Shown in pieces: positions 41,401 through 53,940 of a DNA stretch of 64,000 nucleotides (its first letter is position 1; the number at the start of each line of letters is the position of its first letter). The stretch comes from Latrodectus hesperus (taxonomy: Eukaryota > Arthropoda > Arachnida > Araneae > Theridiidae): NCBI GenBank assembly GCA_037975125.1, contig CM075857.1:71643474-71707473 (forward strand), written 5' to 3'. The translations under genes and the position numbers were made by a program. The notes below the pieces were generated by a model that was not told the DNA's origin, searched no databases, and saw only the letters and a program-made list of their open reading frames with translations.

Positions 41401-43684
41401 TGATAATTTATTTAATAATCCATACTTAAATCAGGAGAATCAATTTATGATTAAATTTTCCAGTCCGAATTCTTTAGTGACAAAAATTCAATCTTAAATA
41501 TATTTCTCATTTAGATAAAAGGAAATACAAAAGAACAAAGTATTTGAAAATTAATTTATTCTACATTTCATAAAGTTATCGAATCTATGAAGATAATAAT
41601 TTTGATGTAAATATTTTTAACATTATTTCATTTCATATTGAAAGAATTCCCTTCTATATGGTTAAATATTACAAACTGATGTTATTTATCTCAAATATAA
41701 ATTGCACAGAGTATTTTATAATAGAAAGTTGGAAAATCGAATCAAATTTTAATTTCACAGTTGATGCACAAAATAAATGACCTTTCCCTTACGGAATATA
41801 CATTTGTTTAAAAAAATAAATAAATACTTTTGTGTGGGATAGGATACATAAAAAAGGAATAAAACAAATTACTGCATTCTCGTTTTGTATGAAATTATAT
41901 TTCAATATTTTTGTAAATTACAGGGAACACAATAAACATTTTTTATTTAACAAATTTAAATGATTGCACACAAATTTACATAATAATTTACGTTACTTCC
42001 CTGAAATAAAAAAATTAGGGTATTTTCTTCAATGGGCAAATAAATAAAATACAAAAATATTGATAACTCAAAAATATTTGAGTATTTGTTTGAACAATAA
42101 ACTTAATATACTATATTTTCTTCTAATTTCTCTTGCATATATAATTTTAATAATACGTTACAGTAATGCATTTCCCAGAATTATCTTTATTTAATTATTC
42201 ATGAGTATTTTCTTTCTTAATATAGAATGTTCTTATAGATAGTTTATGACATCTAATCTCTAAAATAAAACTGCAATGGGTTTAAATAAAAACGCTTACA
42301 AATTGCTGCTACAAACTTATAAGAAATGCAGATTTTTCAAGTTATTTTCTCATATAAAATTTTATTTTATTAATCATGGTTATTTTTATTAAAAATAATA
42401 AAATTGTAAACATCTATTGTGACTTCGGGAAATGATTTCATTTTTATCTGCAATGCTCTGAATAAAGGAATTCATCAAAAAGTTTGGTTAATTTTTTTTA
42501 TTCAGATAACTTTTTTATAAAAGTATAATTTAAATATAAAATGATCGATAACAAAAAAAACGATAATATTTCAACAAATATTTTCGGTAAAACTGAAAGA
42601 TAAAATAAACTGCTTATAGCTTTTCATTTTGATAAATATTTTTATATTCTCTAAGTAAATAAGTATATATCACATGAATAATATATATCACATAATTCAA
42701 AAATAATTTAGCAAAACAATATCATAATTTGTACGTTACAGTCTAAACATTACACATGCCTTATTTTACTACTAAATTTAGATATTTTTATTACTGCTTT
42801 TATTTGATATATACTGTGTTATACATATTCGAAATGAAATATAAAAATTTAATTTATCATTCAAAAAGTAAAAATTTATACAAGTTAGATTAATCCAGGT
42901 TGTCTCTTTTAATGAAAATTGGGCTTTTAAATTATTAATATTTCTTAAAGGTCTCCTATATAGTTCACAATAAAACTCATATATCTTCACTACACCAATA
43001 TAAAAATAATAATCAATTGTAAAATAAATTCAAGCTTTCAATTATGAATAAAAGAAACTTTAAATTGAATATCTTTTTAATAAACACAATTTTGTACAAC
43101 TTTCCTATTTAACATTAATGTTAATTGTTACGGTTAAAATTTTTCCTAATTAAATAATTAGATGTCAGAAGAGTATTTTAATGTAAAACGTGCTCACACA
43201 CGCACAGACATACACACACAGTATTATCTAACAAGATATTAAAAAATTCACTTTACAATAAGATAAGTAATTTAAATGCCACAAATGTGAAAGTTTGATT
43301 CGTATCTGTATAACATTATGTGAAATATAAAATATTTCATAAGTATCTCAAATTCCCATATTGTTATATTTTAATCATTATTTGTTTTTAATAAATTCTT
43401 ATTTCCAATAAAGTATAGCTTTAATATTCAAGCTGGTCAAAAATCTATTTACTGCTTCCAAATTTTTAATATGATATTAATTAATCAAAATATTTAACCA
43501 ATATTCTTTGAGTTTATAATTATTTTTTCAAGTATATCTGCTCGGCATTGTTCATTTTGGTTATTTCTATTTTCTATTCTTAAAATATATTTCTTAATAA
43601 GAAATCCAATATATTTCTTAAATCCATTATAAAGCTTAGAATAAGTTAATAATTTTATATCATTGATTTCTAATATCATATTAC

Positions 43685-43685
<1 letters not shown>
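38489..43685. other. A+T-rich gene-free DNA
   Basis: A 98-codon plus frame at 40126-40422 is the longest non-repeat frame here, but it has no recognisable domain. Just downstream, near 40480-40530, lie GGACACAAAAATC and ATTTATGGACAC, reminiscent of Tc1-type ends but insufficient for a call. Nothing else found. Confidence 0.45.
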
Positions 43686-43727
<42 letters not shown>

Positions 43728-43729
43728 TA
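43686..43729. repeat. Short (TA)n microsatellite
   Basis: About 44 bp of TA repeat with one G interruption at 43712. Confidence 0.9.
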
Positions 43730-45097
43730 TTTAAATTTTCCTTTTATGGGGACATATTAATAGGGAAAAATCATGTTAATTTAAAATGATATAAGAATAT
43801 TTATAACTTTATTGGAAATTTTACTACTTCTAAAGAACAGGTGAAAGCGTTTAATTCAAAATATTAGACTGAATAATTTCGATTACCTTGGTTTTGGATT
43901 ACCTGCTTTAATTTCCTTTCCCAGAAACCTACATTAACAAAGTGGATAAACTAGTTTATTGTAAGTGGGGTCACAAGCACAATTAATTAGTTAATTAAAA
44001 CTGGTTTTACGTGTAATCTACTGCCTTGAAGCACGTACTGGTGAAATGACTTTCACTTCAGGTTGAAGTAGTCACTAAAGTTTAAGTAATATATCAAGAG
44101 TTTCATGATAAAAGATCAAAAGTGATTCTAACAGGTATAAGAAATTAAGCTTAGACATTTACAGAAATTTCAAAATTATATCTAATTTTCATTACAATTA
44201 TCAATTGCAATAAAGAAATTCCTTGAAATTAATGTTTAAATTTAGAGCAATTTTCTGAAAATTAATATTGGAACATCTGCTATTAATTATTAATAATAAT
44301 AATGATAACTATCATTAATTGCTTTCATAACATTTCTCATTTAAAGAAAATGTATTATGAAAATCGATTTAGAAAAATATGTGACAAAAATTAATAGCTT
44401 TAACATTTATCTCTTATACTTTATCCTACTTTATTTTAATTAATAAACCTATCTCTTTTTAGAACATTCTTGATTCAACCTTTATGAAAGAATCAGTAAT
44501 TAATACTGCATTATTTAAATATGTTGCTAAAAATTTAGCCCGAATAATTCATTTAATCTCAATGTGTAAAAATATACGCATCTTCCAATCTTATAGTCAA
44601 TCTATATGATTAAATATATCTTAAGTTTGATAATATTTTTATTTTAGCAAATATCAATTACTTCAGTTTAATTTTTTTTTAAATCAGTGTTCTTTTTTTA
44701 CCATATTTATTAGTCATCTCATTCTTTAGTTTTCTTTTCATTATTATATTTTTATATTATTTTCATTTTTTTGTTAGAAACATTAAAAATAATACATTAT
44801 TCAGTCAGTCATTTTTTATACCTGCACTCTTTTAGTTTTATCTAAGTCGATAAATTGACAATATCACCTTTAAATTATTAAATATTAATTCTGGCCTTAT
44901 ATTATCAAATTCAGGGTCATTGCATTACAAATTCTGAAAAGATTATTGAATATTTTAATGTTTCGTTACTTAAATATTCTCAGTTTAGTTATATAATGTC
45001 TATCAACCAGCTTTGTTACTTTATCAAAAGTGTTTTAATCAGAGAAATATTTTTGTAACTTAAAAACGATTATACCGTGAGAATGACCGAGTGTGAA
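43730..45097. other. A+T-rich intergenic DNA, nothing recognised
   Basis: No frames or motifs of note. Confidence 0.5.
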
Positions 45098-45385
45098 ACT
45101 CAGTGGCGTAGAAGCTGCACTTCGTGTCCGTTAGGGTACACAAGTCTGAGTTTTGACTGAGTTTCAATCTTCAGATTGGGCAAGGTAGACTGAATCTTTC
45201 ATCTCTTCAATGTGTGTATAAAACTGAGTACCAAGGATGTTTCTAATGTAAATACTGGGAATTTCACGTTAATCTGACCACCTAACCAGGAAATATTTTC
45301 GCAAACTTGGCTCCTTGTTTATGATGGCAGGTGTGGGCACTCCAGGCTTTTGCGTTTATATAGGCTGTCGTGGTACAGAATGTAT
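45098..45385 (+). mobile_element. tRNA-derived SINE, copy 2 (diverged)
   Basis: Same family as the copy at 38.2 kb. The shared order is TGGCG(A/T)AG in the head, then GGG(T/C)AA..., ACTGA.TC, TTTCATC, GTGTATAAAACTGAGTACCAA, CGTTA.., GACCAC and CTTGGCTCC. Its box A region (TGGCGTAGAAG at 45103-45113) and box B are more decayed than in copy 1. The tail to about 45385 is a guess. Not coding. Confidence 0.65.
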
Positions 45386-46989
45386 AATTAACTTCAAAGG
45401 AAATTGAAATAATTAGCTTCAATTAATTTTTAAATAATGTATTTCTCTGTTAATTTTTCAATTATGTTATTCTTGGTTTTGTTATTCTATTGCAATTCTT
45501 TAGTTTCCTTATTCCTTTTTCTAGCGAAAAGAATTTGAATAAATTTTATGATTTAAAATAGTTTAAATACTGTAATTCTGATATGCATTAATTTTGTAAA
45601 AGTGTTTCTTACAGGAAAAATTGCAACCTGTTCTTGAAAAAAAAATTTTTTTTTACTTTGAACTAGCAATTTACAAACAGTTATACCTTCACATATCAGC
45701 GACATATTTTATCAGTAAATATATAATATTTAATTTGTATGGTACATTTCTTAATTTCTGAATATAAATTCGTGAAATCATTAAAAATAATATAAACGCT
45801 ATTATATTTTATTATGATTAAATGCACGTTTTAATGAAATGTATAATCAACAATGCAAAATGAATTTTAATTTGTTAAAGGCAAAATAAATTTATTCGAC
45901 CAACTGAACATCAGCATTAAGGCACATAGAAAAATATAAAATGCAATTTTTTATAAATTGAATTTGATTTAAGTCTTATTTTCTTATAAATCTGTAAACA
46001 TCTAAACATTTTAATCGAAAAATCTCTGGAAAACATTTGAACTCATCAAATTATCTATTACCAAACTTAGAAATGTAACACAAACATTTTTTTTCTAAAA
46101 AAGACTGCGAATTTTCTAGACTTTGATCTTTGTTTTATTCATTTTCATTCATATATGTAACCAAAAAATCTGATCAATAATTGGTGTATGGAAAATAAAT
46201 ATTTGTTTAAATGAATCCTCCATCTTACTTTTCTATACAACTAAATAAATATTTCTATCAACTGATAAGCATGGGGTGGATCTACCAAGAAAACTACAGC
46301 CTTATTTTGATTTTGTCCTAAACATAACTTAGAATGTAAGTATTACAAGTAAGATTTACATAGAATTAAAATGCTATTTCTTGTAAAATAATACAATTTC
46401 CATGATGATAATGTTCCTATTTATGGAATGAGACATGTGCAGTTTCATGAACGAGAGGATAAAGTTCAACATATACTTTGATTCTCTTACTTCACCAATC
46501 TCAGTATAATGAAACTATTGTGGCTATATTTCAGTACCTTCTACCTGAAAAGGATATCCTTCGTTAGACACTTTCAAAGATATTTCACTATATCTCCTTG
46601 AAAACTTTAGCAACATTTATATTGCAAGGTGTTTGAAAATGTTCAAATATCACAAACTTATCTTACAATTGAATTTCAAATTCTCAAAACAAGATAGAAC
46701 TGTTGCCAATACATTAGCCGAAATATTAAAGGTTTTAACAGAAAATTTTTTTTACAATGCGTATATGAAAAATGTTATACATTATATTTGACCAACAGTA
46801 ATGACCTCTTTCATTCAGTATTTAAAATCTTTGAAAAAGAAGGTAGAAAATTTAAACTTTTTGACTAACTTCTATTTAACATTTGCCTAATGTTTTGATA
46901 TCAAGGATTTCAGAGACACAAGTTTTTGTAACTAATGTGTAACTCATCAGTTGTATCCTCAATATCATTACACAAATCTATATCTGCTG
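45386..46989. other. Intergenic DNA, possible decayed tail of the gypsy remnant
   Basis: A9T9 at 45637-45654 is a short palindrome. From about 46.25 kb the composition is less A+T-rich, and minus-strand pieces such as KAVVFLVDPPHAYQL near 46.28 kb look coding-like. They could belong to the retroelement remnant that follows, but I cannot place them. Confidence 0.35.
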
Positions 46990-48410
46990 ACAAATTAAGA
47001 AAATTTCATGTGAGAAGCGTGACCTATAGTCGGATAATTATGTTCCATTCATCTTTCCTGTATAATTGTCCGTAGATCAACGATTTGGCATACATCAGAA
47101 GGGAAAATTCTCATGTCTATTAAATGAGCTCTGTAATTTGTTTGGAGTCCCAATTTCTCAATTGTTTGCGTAGCTTCCCATGAGGTCAGCAAATTGAAGC
47201 ATTATTTACAGGGAAGCAGTAATTGAAAGGGTGACCCTATTCTCCCTCTCTAAGTTACAGAACTACTATGTCTCGGGGACATAAGCCGTGATGACCAATG
47301 TCCTTATTCTGGTGTGGTGATTAAGTAGGGACTAGAGGGACAATTCATATGTGACCTTTTTTATCTGTGACCATGATTCAAAATTACGAGACTCTTTGTT
47401 ATAGTTGATTATCCTAAAACAGTATAACTTAAGTTACAATTCGCAGCAAGTCTACACAATTATGCTTGCACTTTGCTTGATACTTAGAGTTGGATAATAT
47501 AGTTTCTCCAAATAATCTTCTTAAAAAAACATCACTTGTATTATACTTGTAAGCTTAAAATTATAGATATCTTAAATCTAAATGCCTTCTTTACTTGTGA
47601 TGTGATAATATTTTCCTATAATTTTTCCTGCAATTCTTTTGGTTTAATCTAGAATCTAATCTTTAAGAAATGTTTGCATGACTGAATATTTGCATGACAG
47701 AAGTTCAAAAGAGGGTTTCTTAGTAGATTCACTTGATGATCAAATAAATCATATATTTCAATTTATAGTCTTTTTTTCCTTATCTTTATGAGATTTTATT
47801 TAAAAATTGGAAGATAATATTAGAATAAAAATTTAATTAGTTTGCTAAACTTTTCCATAATGCTGATGTATTTTCATTGATATCAATTTATTCTTAATTC
47901 TCAATTGTTTGCCTTAGCTGATGAAATTTAACTTGATCTACATGCAGAGGTAAATCTAAAAACCAATTTTTTTATGATTTTTTCTAGACACTTCAAAGTA
48001 ATTTGACAGCTAGGATACAGTTAAAGGCATAAAAATTTATTCATTTTGTCGGCGAAATGTTTTTATTGCATTTTTAACTCATTTGAAATTTTTCAAGGAA
48101 GCTCATGTGAAAAAATTTAAGTGGTCAACTACCTGGTGATATGCAATTAAGTTTATTAGCATATTTTTAATTGGTACCTTTGTCGATACATACACTACAT
48201 ACTACTGCATAAATTGTTTTATTTGATTTGGTTTGGGTATAAAATGAAACTTTCGATGAACATTTGAAATACCGTATCAACCTCAAAATCAAAACCACCA
48301 AAAAGTGATCAAATTTATGGAAAATGAAGGAAGACATCTGTATATCGGCATGAAATATATCTTTCAAGTCTTTTTCTATTTTAGGCGGTAAAGAACATCG
48401 CATATTGATG
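46990..48410 (-). pseudogene. Decayed Ty3/gypsy RNase H-integrase region
   Basis: Downstream of the reverse transcriptase remnant on the same strand. A 78-codon minus frame (48403-48167) contains SFYTQTKSNKTIYAVV, compatible with a worn RNase H start (family: ..TDAS..GIGAVL). Near 47.15 kb, FADLMGSYANN followed by EIGTPNKLQS resembles the integrase core segment before its second catalytic Asp (family: A..F......RFGTP.KI.SDQG). The usual DQG is not preserved. Several stops and shifts interrupt it. Position in the proper order after RT is the main support; each piece alone is weak. Confidence 0.38.
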
Positions 48411-48904
48411 AAATATCATTGTTTAACAATTCAAAATGTTTTCAAATAGTTGCTTTCCATTTAGATACCTACAATTTGGTTTCTAAAACATGTATTTCTT
48501 TACTAGTTTTGATCTTGAACCCAAATGAGAGATATTCAGTCTTACTTGGTATAAAAGTAAAATAGTTTAATTTATATTATCAGCTCCACAAGAATAGTAA
48601 TATCCATTGCATTTAACGATATCCAGGTCCTTACTTCAACTAGTGAGTGCATAATGGCCCTACACATGCCATTTTTGTATCCTCGCTATAATTAAATTTA
48701 CTCATAGTTACTTATCACCCAACCAATACATTGTACTTGAGATTCAGGATTCTTCCTATAGTGTTCAAATATGTTAATGATGAAAGTTCTGTGATTGGTT
48801 TGAATTGCAAACCTGTGTATAGGTGATTAAGTCTCTTCAGAGACCATTCTACAGTTAGCAGACTCAAATGAATTAAATGGTATTTTTCTTCATCATGAGT
48901 TTAC

Positions 48905-49300
48905 GACTTCTTCAACACGACTTTTATTGTTTAATCCGAAAAAAGTTATAGGCTCACAAGTTTCATCAGGTGTTGAAAACACTTCTTTTATTGCATATTG
49001 GTCATCTATTGGTATTTGATTAAATCCTTGGCAATAATCAAACATGCGGAATATATTAAAGTAGACAGCCTTACAAGAATATTTTGAATATAGAATAATT
49101 AATAATTAGCTGTGGTTGAGTAGAAGTTAAAAGTCTAAACTTAATAATTATGCTACAGTTTTCTGTTTCCTTAGATGCATGAAAAACAGAACTTCTGTTA
49201 TCTGAAGTACTTTCACAAATGATACCTTATTCATAACTACGAAAAAATTACAGTAATTGTTTAATTTTTCTCTCAACTCTTGAGATTGGCTATTAGAACG
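48905..49300 (-). pseudogene. Decayed Ty3/gypsy reverse transcriptase
   Basis: Reverse transcriptase copies the element's RNA into DNA. Reading the minus strand from 49300 downward, RKIKQLL and GIICESTSDNRSSVF correspond to the lead-in of gypsy RT (family: ..I..LL..GII..S.SPYSSPV.LV.KK.G). Further along, FDYCQGFNQIPI and KEVFSTPDETCEP then FFGLNN match the palm motif (family: DL.SGYHQIP.....KTAF.TP......MPFGL.NAP). The order and spacing fit Ty3/gypsy well. At least two frameshifts and a stop after VEEVVNS destroy the frame, and the catalytic Y.DD motif is not found downstream. This is a clearly dead, old copy unrelated in position to the young element at 61 kb. Confidence 0.68.
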
Positions 49301-50130
49301 ATAAATGAACAGTAAATTTGCTGCCTGATTAATCAACAGAGCGCACTTTATTAACATTAATATTTGCCATCAAACTTGAATGCAAATTAAAAACCTAAAT
49401 TCATTTCGCATGTCGCACAAAAATTTTTATTGTTCACCATTTATAGAAGCGCTATATTAGTGTTTGCTCTCTTGATAGGTTTGGAAAGATTTTTTTATCT
49501 CCATTTATGAAGAACTGAGGCATATTTTATCTCGCTCGACCTTTGTATAATTTCTTTTACTAGAAAAAATTCACTTGTAAATTCTTCATTAATATCCAAA
49601 AAGTTATTATTATTTCCAGGCATAATTTCCACACAAAATGGTATGATTCACTATTAACTGTAAGTATATGTTATTGAAATTAAATCTAGGAACTTGAGCT
49701 TCTACACAATGTATGACAACTGTAAAATCTTTATGCATATCATTATTACATTGGATGAGTCAATGATGTTCCTGTCATTAGAAATATAAGTTCTTTCAAA
49801 ATTATGAAGTCTTTTCATATAACAGTTCCTCTTAAAATTTACTTTGCCTATTGTTACATTGAAAAAATATTCCTTTGTGACTCCCTTACATTTCCAATTC
49901 TAATATCATTTCTGTGTATTTTCGTATAGAATTTTAACATTTCAATATCAAATACGAACTTCATTAGATAATTGATATTTAGTCTCAGTACGATTCTGTT
50001 CTTCGTTATAATGCTGTCAAAATGGATAAAATTAAACTTATATAATCTCATGCAAACCATTCTTTATTGTTGAAAATATTGTTCAAGTTTCCCACTGTTA
50101 TGCACCCTGTGCAAAAAGTTGGAAGTTTGA
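49301..50130 (-). pseudogene. Decayed pre-RT part of the gypsy remnant (protease/linker?)
   Basis: Minus-strand frames in three phases continue upstream of the RT remnant: a 68-codon frame at 50060-49854, then EEFTSEFFLVKEIIQRSSEI and related pieces to about 49.3 kb. In Ty3/gypsy elements this place holds the end of protease and the linker to RT. No aspartic protease DTG motif is visible, so the content is inferred only from position and coding-like composition. Confidence 0.3.
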
Positions 50131-51429
50131 TTTAATGATTTCGATAAGATCGCAATATCATTAAAATTGTAAGAAATATTTTGGTAATTTATATTTTGAC
50201 TTTGTTTAGCAAAACAATTTCCTTTTGAAAACTGTTGTTACCACTTCTCTATGCAAAAGTTGTACTAAATGTTTTTTAAATATATAATAATTTCAGCTAT
50301 CCTTCAGCTATAAATACAATTGGTTGTTATATGAGCCAACTGATTAAAACAGCGTTTGCATATTTCTGGTTGCGATCACACTTTCAATGGATCTGTGATT
50401 ATAAGGTCATTTGATTATAAGTATATTTAGACAGTAAATACTATTTATTTTTTGTCCGCTTGTCCATCCTTTAATGTATGTTGCAGTAAATAGAAATACT
50501 GTCTTCTTGATTTATTTATTACCAGTAATTTCATAGGAGTAAAATAATTGCCTAAATATATCAGGAATTAATCTATAACATTTGAGAATGTGGCTTTAAC
50601 ACCAAGTTCTGGACTGTTTAACTATCTAAAACTATTCTAAGGCATTTTAACGACCCCCCATAATTGCCTCAACGGAGGATTGCACATACATAGTGAGCTA
50701 TTTTGAATAATTCAGCTTGCAGTTATTCCTGTTACATATTTACAAGAAAAATTTGTGATTATTCATGTTAGCATTACTTCTTGAAAAATGAATAACATTA
50801 CTGTCAACAATAAACAATTTACTTTCAATGACTAATTATGTTGTGCAGTGTACATTTATGTTTCAAAAAAAATCATCAAAATAAAAAAATAGAAAAATAA
50901 TTATTAGCAAGGGGTGAAATTTTACCACATATGTGTTATTGTGCTAAAATGCTTTATGAGAACATATTTAAAAAAGATAATGAATCCATATAGAAATAAT
51001 TTTTGAAAAACATTTAATCAGTGAATTGTGCCACTTACAGTAAAGTGATGTATAATATGTGATTGATAAAATAAACTTTTGATAAATAATGAATACATAA
51101 TTTTTGTTATATTTGTAATATATTTTATCATAAAATATATTTTTTAAAATTTAATTTATAAAATACTAACTGAAAAAATTATTATTTATTTGTATCTCAC
51201 AAAATTCATCCAATATTTTTTCAATATATCATAGTGATATTTCAAAATAAATTAACCTGTAAATTTCATTATATATAAGGAATAAAATAACATCAAGAAA
51301 TACTACAGATGTCACCAAAAAGTTATTTGGCAGATATTACGATATATAAGGACTGAAATTTGTAAATTACAGCCTCTTGTCATAAATGAATGATATCAAA
51401 ACCATTAATTCAATTAGAATTCACTGTAA
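50131..51429. other. Intergenic DNA, nothing recognised
   Basis: The first few hundred bases may still belong to the gypsy remnant; beyond that no gene or element is seen. Confidence 0.4.
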
Positions 51430-52025
51430 ACTACAGCCACTGCTACACACATCGAAGCAGACTGAAAATGGTTTTAGATGTATTCGTGGTTACGTGGGAC
51501 TTAATAAATATTTTGTTAAATTTTGTCTGGTGTATCAATGGGTTGCGTATCCCTGGCCGATTGTCACCCAAACAAGAGATAACACGCATTCGACTTACGT
51601 TAAATATGGAAAGCAAAGAGGACAATAAAACAATGATATCACATTGCTAAAGATTTCCTGCATAATACATGCTAAATGTGCTAGCACACAATTCTGTTGA
51701 AGTATAGCTCATGGTAACCGTTGAAGGTTTTTGAAGACCATGAACTCTTCAACACCTCAAAAATGTAGTGGCAAGTGCTCAGTATGCCACCAACCCGTAC
51801 AAAGGGGAATGGCAGTGAAAGTCACCAGTATACCAAAATATGATATCGGTTGAGAATCATTGTGTGGATGAGTAACTCAACAGCACAGAAATCTATCCTT
51901 ACAGTGTCTTCAGGTATCTGTGCGCAGTGTATTTCAGAGAAAAGCCAAATTCGTCATTAAGGACTATTCCATTCTATTCCAATGACGATGTCCGCACTTC
52001 ATTGCACCGTGATCGGTGCAAAAGT
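51430..52025 (-). pseudogene. Degenerate Tc1-like transposase (second subfamily)
   Basis: On the minus strand from about 52020 to 51430, pieces in three frames line up in order with a Tc1-like transposase. HWNRMEWN and VLNDEFGFSLKY stand for the first catalytic box (family: W...VLFSDE.RFSL; the Asp-Glu is preserved as DE). HILVYW and PFVRVGGILSTCHYIFEVL stand for the VMVWG and following strand. AILQQNCVLAHLACIMQEIF stands for the second catalytic box (family: FQQDNARPH); here the Asp is gone. LTPIEHVLSLV stands for DLSPIEHVW, again without the Asp. At least four frameshifts are needed, and the N-terminal DNA-binding part is absent. An 8-bp-arm hairpin (TTGCACCG, TGAT, CGGTGCAA) sits at its 5' side near 52.01 kb. 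Short plus-strand frames at 51386-51650 are shadows. Confidence 0.62.
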
Positions 52026-52925
52026 CTGTATTTTTGAGGTCAATTACTTATAGAATGTTTATTTTCATATCTTTACTGATATAATTTAAAAAAAAACATT
52101 TGAGTGATCCGTTAAAAATGAGTTAAGAGTTAACAGAAATGGATATAATATTTGTATATAAAAAATAAAAAAAAAACTTTCCAAATGTTACTACTAGAAT
52201 ATTAAAAAAAAGTGTTGATGATTTACTATTTAAAATAAGCAAAGACATCAGCACATTTTAAGGGAAAAAAATCATCAAACTTCGTCTTTATTTTCAGAAC
52301 AAAAATTTCTATTTTCTTAGAATAAGTAATCCAATATCCATCTAATAATCTTCTTTCTTCACTCAATATTGGTTTTTGGCATTAATTAGCAATGATTGCG
52401 TATTTCTTGCAGCAGTGTATTCATGTAAATTTATTAGATTTGTAATTTCTTCTCCCAACATAATAATGGGAAATCACAGCATAAATACACAGATTACAAT
52501 TCATTAAACTCTGCAATAAATTTAATAAATTAATTAGGTACCATTTCATTAACTTTATTATGTCTGTCGTATAAATTATGGGGAAATTATATAACATGTA
52601 AGTATAAATGCTTTTATTGTATTAATGTATATGAACAAAATAAATTATACCATTTTACGATTAATACAAAATAATCCCTGTTGCGATATATTCTCATATT
52701 ATTTTAGTTACAATACTCCAATAATATCGTAAACTACAAGTTTATAAATAACAAAATACTATTCGAATCTATTTTACGTTTAATTTATTTAATAATGTTT
52801 AAAATATTGTTCTGTGTAATTTGTGTTATTTTTGAAATAACATACTTTATTAATTTCTTTTGAATGAAGCTGTTACTTTATGAAGATCGTAAAAAATATA
52901 AATAAGTGATATACATATATATAAT
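52026..52925. other. A+T-rich intergenic DNA, nothing recognised
   Basis: No gene or element recognised. Confidence 0.5.
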
Positions 52926-53240
52926 TTATAGTGCGCCGACCAATGGCTGAGTGCTTAGTGTTCCTGACTCTTGAGCTGTAGGTCAAGGGTTGAAATCCCG
53001 GTTCGGGGATGGATGTTACTATCTCTGTGTTTCTCTGTCCTTTCTTGTGTGTTGATGTATGAATGTGGCCCGCCCTATAAACGGGTCTGTGGTGGTATGA
53101 CGCGGGTAATGCTACTCGCCTCCGTGACTTGGTTCACAGGTGCCCGCTGGGTAACGACAAATAAGTAGCAGTTTCTGGCCTTGTTGTGGCGAAGGGTTAG
53201 TCACCCAAGTGCCTGCCGTTATTAAAAAAAATTATAGTGC
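52926..53240 (+). mobile_element. tRNA-derived SINE with target-site duplication
   Basis: The head resembles a tRNA: box A TGGCTGAGTGC (10 of 11 consensus positions) and, after about 30 bp, box B GGTTGAAATCC (10 of 11), embedded in AAGGGTTGAAATCCCGGTT. A G+C-rich body of about 200 bp follows and ends in a short A-rich tail (TTATTAAAAAAAA). The 9-bp direct repeat TTATAGTGC flanks the unit at 52926-52934 and 53232-53240, so the insert proper is about 52935-53231. Its body differs from the SINE family at 38.2 and 45.1 kb. The intact boxes, tail and duplication suggest a fairly recent insertion. The 65-codon frame over it is not a gene. Confidence 0.85.
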
Positions 53241-53940
53241 AGTATTTTTACGTGGTATGTAAATTAAAATTTACTATAATATAATAAGTTTATAGATTTC
53301 TTCGCTTATGTAGCTCTACTTGATTATTTATGCATAAACACCTGTATTCCGATAATCGAATGTGAATTCCAAATATTTTTAATCTATAAATTTACAACAA
53401 GGACAAATTATTCATAATAAACAGAATAAAAAAGATGAAATATAGGGATAAAAATGCTTATGGTAAAAATGAAAATCGTTTATCAATATCAATTCATGAA
53501 GTGTGTATTTCAAAGAATAAATAAATTTGGAATAGATAAAAGTCTAATTATATGTCATTCAAATATGTTTTCATTTTGATTAATAAATGGATTTTTATCT
53601 ATTCAAAATTTATCCGAAATTCATCAATTCATTTTAAACCTCTTAAAGTTTTTAAGGAAAGCATTTGAAATAAAATGAGCTTCGTATGTTATAAATATTA
53701 AAATTTTATTTCTTTTATATTTATGTATAAAGCTATTCAAGTTAATATATTTCTTTTCAATCAAAAATAAAAAAAATAAGATATAAAGGTTAAATATTAT
53801 AAACTTCTGATTTATAAAATAAAAATGACTTTTTGAAATAGAAATATTTTAAGCGTTAACATTACATGACATTTTTGATTACTTACTCTATATTTTTTAT
53901 TATTTAACTCAAAAGTATATAATAAGAAATTCTTTGGGAA
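53241..53940. other. A+T-rich intergenic DNA, nothing recognised
   Basis: No features seen. Confidence 0.5.

Noticed and set aside
43190..43222. CACACACGCACAGACATACACACACA run
   Set aside because: Short imperfect CA-rich sequence, too small to call an array.
51386..51650. Overlapping ORFs on both strands
   Set aside because: Shadows of the C-terminal part of a minus-strand Tc1-like transposase.
52931..53020. Functional tRNA gene
   Set aside because: Boxes A and B are present, but the sequence cannot close a normal acceptor stem and continues into a SINE body and tail.
52971..53168. 65-codon ORF
   Set aside because: Lies within the SINE flanked by TTATAGTGC repeats.
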